35,292 nt of DNA, from positions 1 to 35,292 of the forward strand of contig JAFKFJ010000195.1 in assembly GCA_017307335.1 (NCBI GenBank). Reading direction: 5' to 3'. Below, piece by piece: positions 35,044 through 35,292 of this stretch. Each line of letters starts with the position of its first letter. Position 1 is the first letter of the stretch. The translations under genes and the position numbers were made by a program. The stretch is from Alphaproteobacteria bacterium (GTDB taxonomy: Bacteria > Pseudomonadota > Alphaproteobacteria > Acetobacterales > Acetobacteraceae). The notes below the pieces were generated by a model, which worked only from the letters and a program-made list of their open reading frames with translations, was not told the DNA's origin and did not search any database.

Positions 35044-35292
35044 ATGAACCGCATCGAACCCACCGACTCGCCGCTCCTCGGGCTGTCCCAGCGCATCCCG
35101 CCCAGCAACCTGCAGGCCGAGCAGGCGCTGTTGGGCGCGCTGCTCGCCAACAACAAGGCGTATGAGCGGGTATCGGACTTTCTGGCGCCCGACCATTTCG
35201 CCGATCCGGTGCACGGCCGGATTTTCGCCGCCATCGCGCGACGGCCGCGATCTTCTCGCTCGAGATGAGTGCAGAGCAGCTCGCCACCCGCC
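35044..35292 (+). pseudogene. dnaB: 5' part of replicative helicase dnaB with an apparent internal deletion
   Basis: The ATG at 35044 opens a clear DnaB N-terminus: the RIPPSNLQAEQALLGALL helicase-N motif, then NNKAYERVSDFL and FADPVHGRIFAAIARR. At about 35236-35247 it switches abruptly to AAIFSLEMSAEQLATR in another frame, a segment from the RecA-like helicase core that normally lies well over 100 residues further on. In the original frame the protein would stop at 35268 after 74 residues. DnaB is the essential replication-fork helicase of about 480-500 residues, so a genuine copy could not be like this. A second intact copy or an assembly error must exist. The window ends 24 bases after that stop. 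Confidence 0.75.

Noticed and set aside
1..35292. CRISPR arrays, tRNA or rRNA genes, insertion sequences, prophage, toxin-antitoxin pairs or defence systems
   Set aside because: Read for on both strands. No repeat-spacer pattern, transposase, integrase or such families were seen.

Overview
This is a GC-rich, densely packed chromosomal segment. Gene overlaps of the ATGA/GTGA type are common. Gene content suggests an alphaproteobacterium of the Rhodospirillales, probably Acetobacteraceae. That placement rests on protein sequence style (PuuD-type urate hydroxylase with a cytochrome c tail, PuuE-UraD fusion, Liv cluster with embedded CoA ligase, DnaB N-terminus) and no phylogeny was run. I see no rRNA, tRNA, CRISPR array, insertion sequence or prophage.

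Left region (1-9555, minus strand): a branched-chain/aromatic-type ABC transporter operon reads livG - AMP-forming acyl-CoA ligase - livH - livM - substrate-binding protein - livF. It is followed by a remnant of a phenylacetate-CoA-ligase-like gene and a frameshifted secreted-protein gene. An exported beta-propeller lactonase-family gene lies beyond.

Centre (9580-29818): an almost complete purine salvage-to-catabolism locus. Guanine deaminase and membrane urate hydroxylase PuuD form one minus-strand unit, divergent from a LysR regulator. A second minus-strand operon reads uraH-xdhA-xdhB-xdhC, then a four-gene BMP-type ABC importer, then a NifS-like cysteine desulfurase. The desulfurase is probably the sulfur donor for the xanthine dehydrogenase molybdenum cofactor, and it appears to use a CTG start. 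Divergent from uraH, the plus-strand operon puuE-uraD fusion - allC - M20 hydrolase - gcl carries allantoin to tartronate semialdehyde. Together these genes plausibly turn imported guanine, hypoxanthine or xanthine into nitrogen and C3 carbon. Palindromic TTC-N9/10-GAA elements in the two divergent intergenic regions are candidate shared operators.

Right region (29819-35292): a badly decayed MFS transporter. Next comes a fused flavin monooxygenase/old-yellow-enzyme protein resembling 2-aminobenzoyl-CoA (anthraniloyl-CoA) or salicylyl-CoA monooxygenase, divergent from an SDR-MarR-RidA operon. The window ends in the start of dnaB, which appears to carry an internal deletion.

Four genes at the flanks (secreted protein, PaaK-like, MFS, dnaB) are broken by frameshifts or internal deletions, while the purine core is intact. 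Because dnaB is normally essential, assembly error has to be considered alongside true gene decay.
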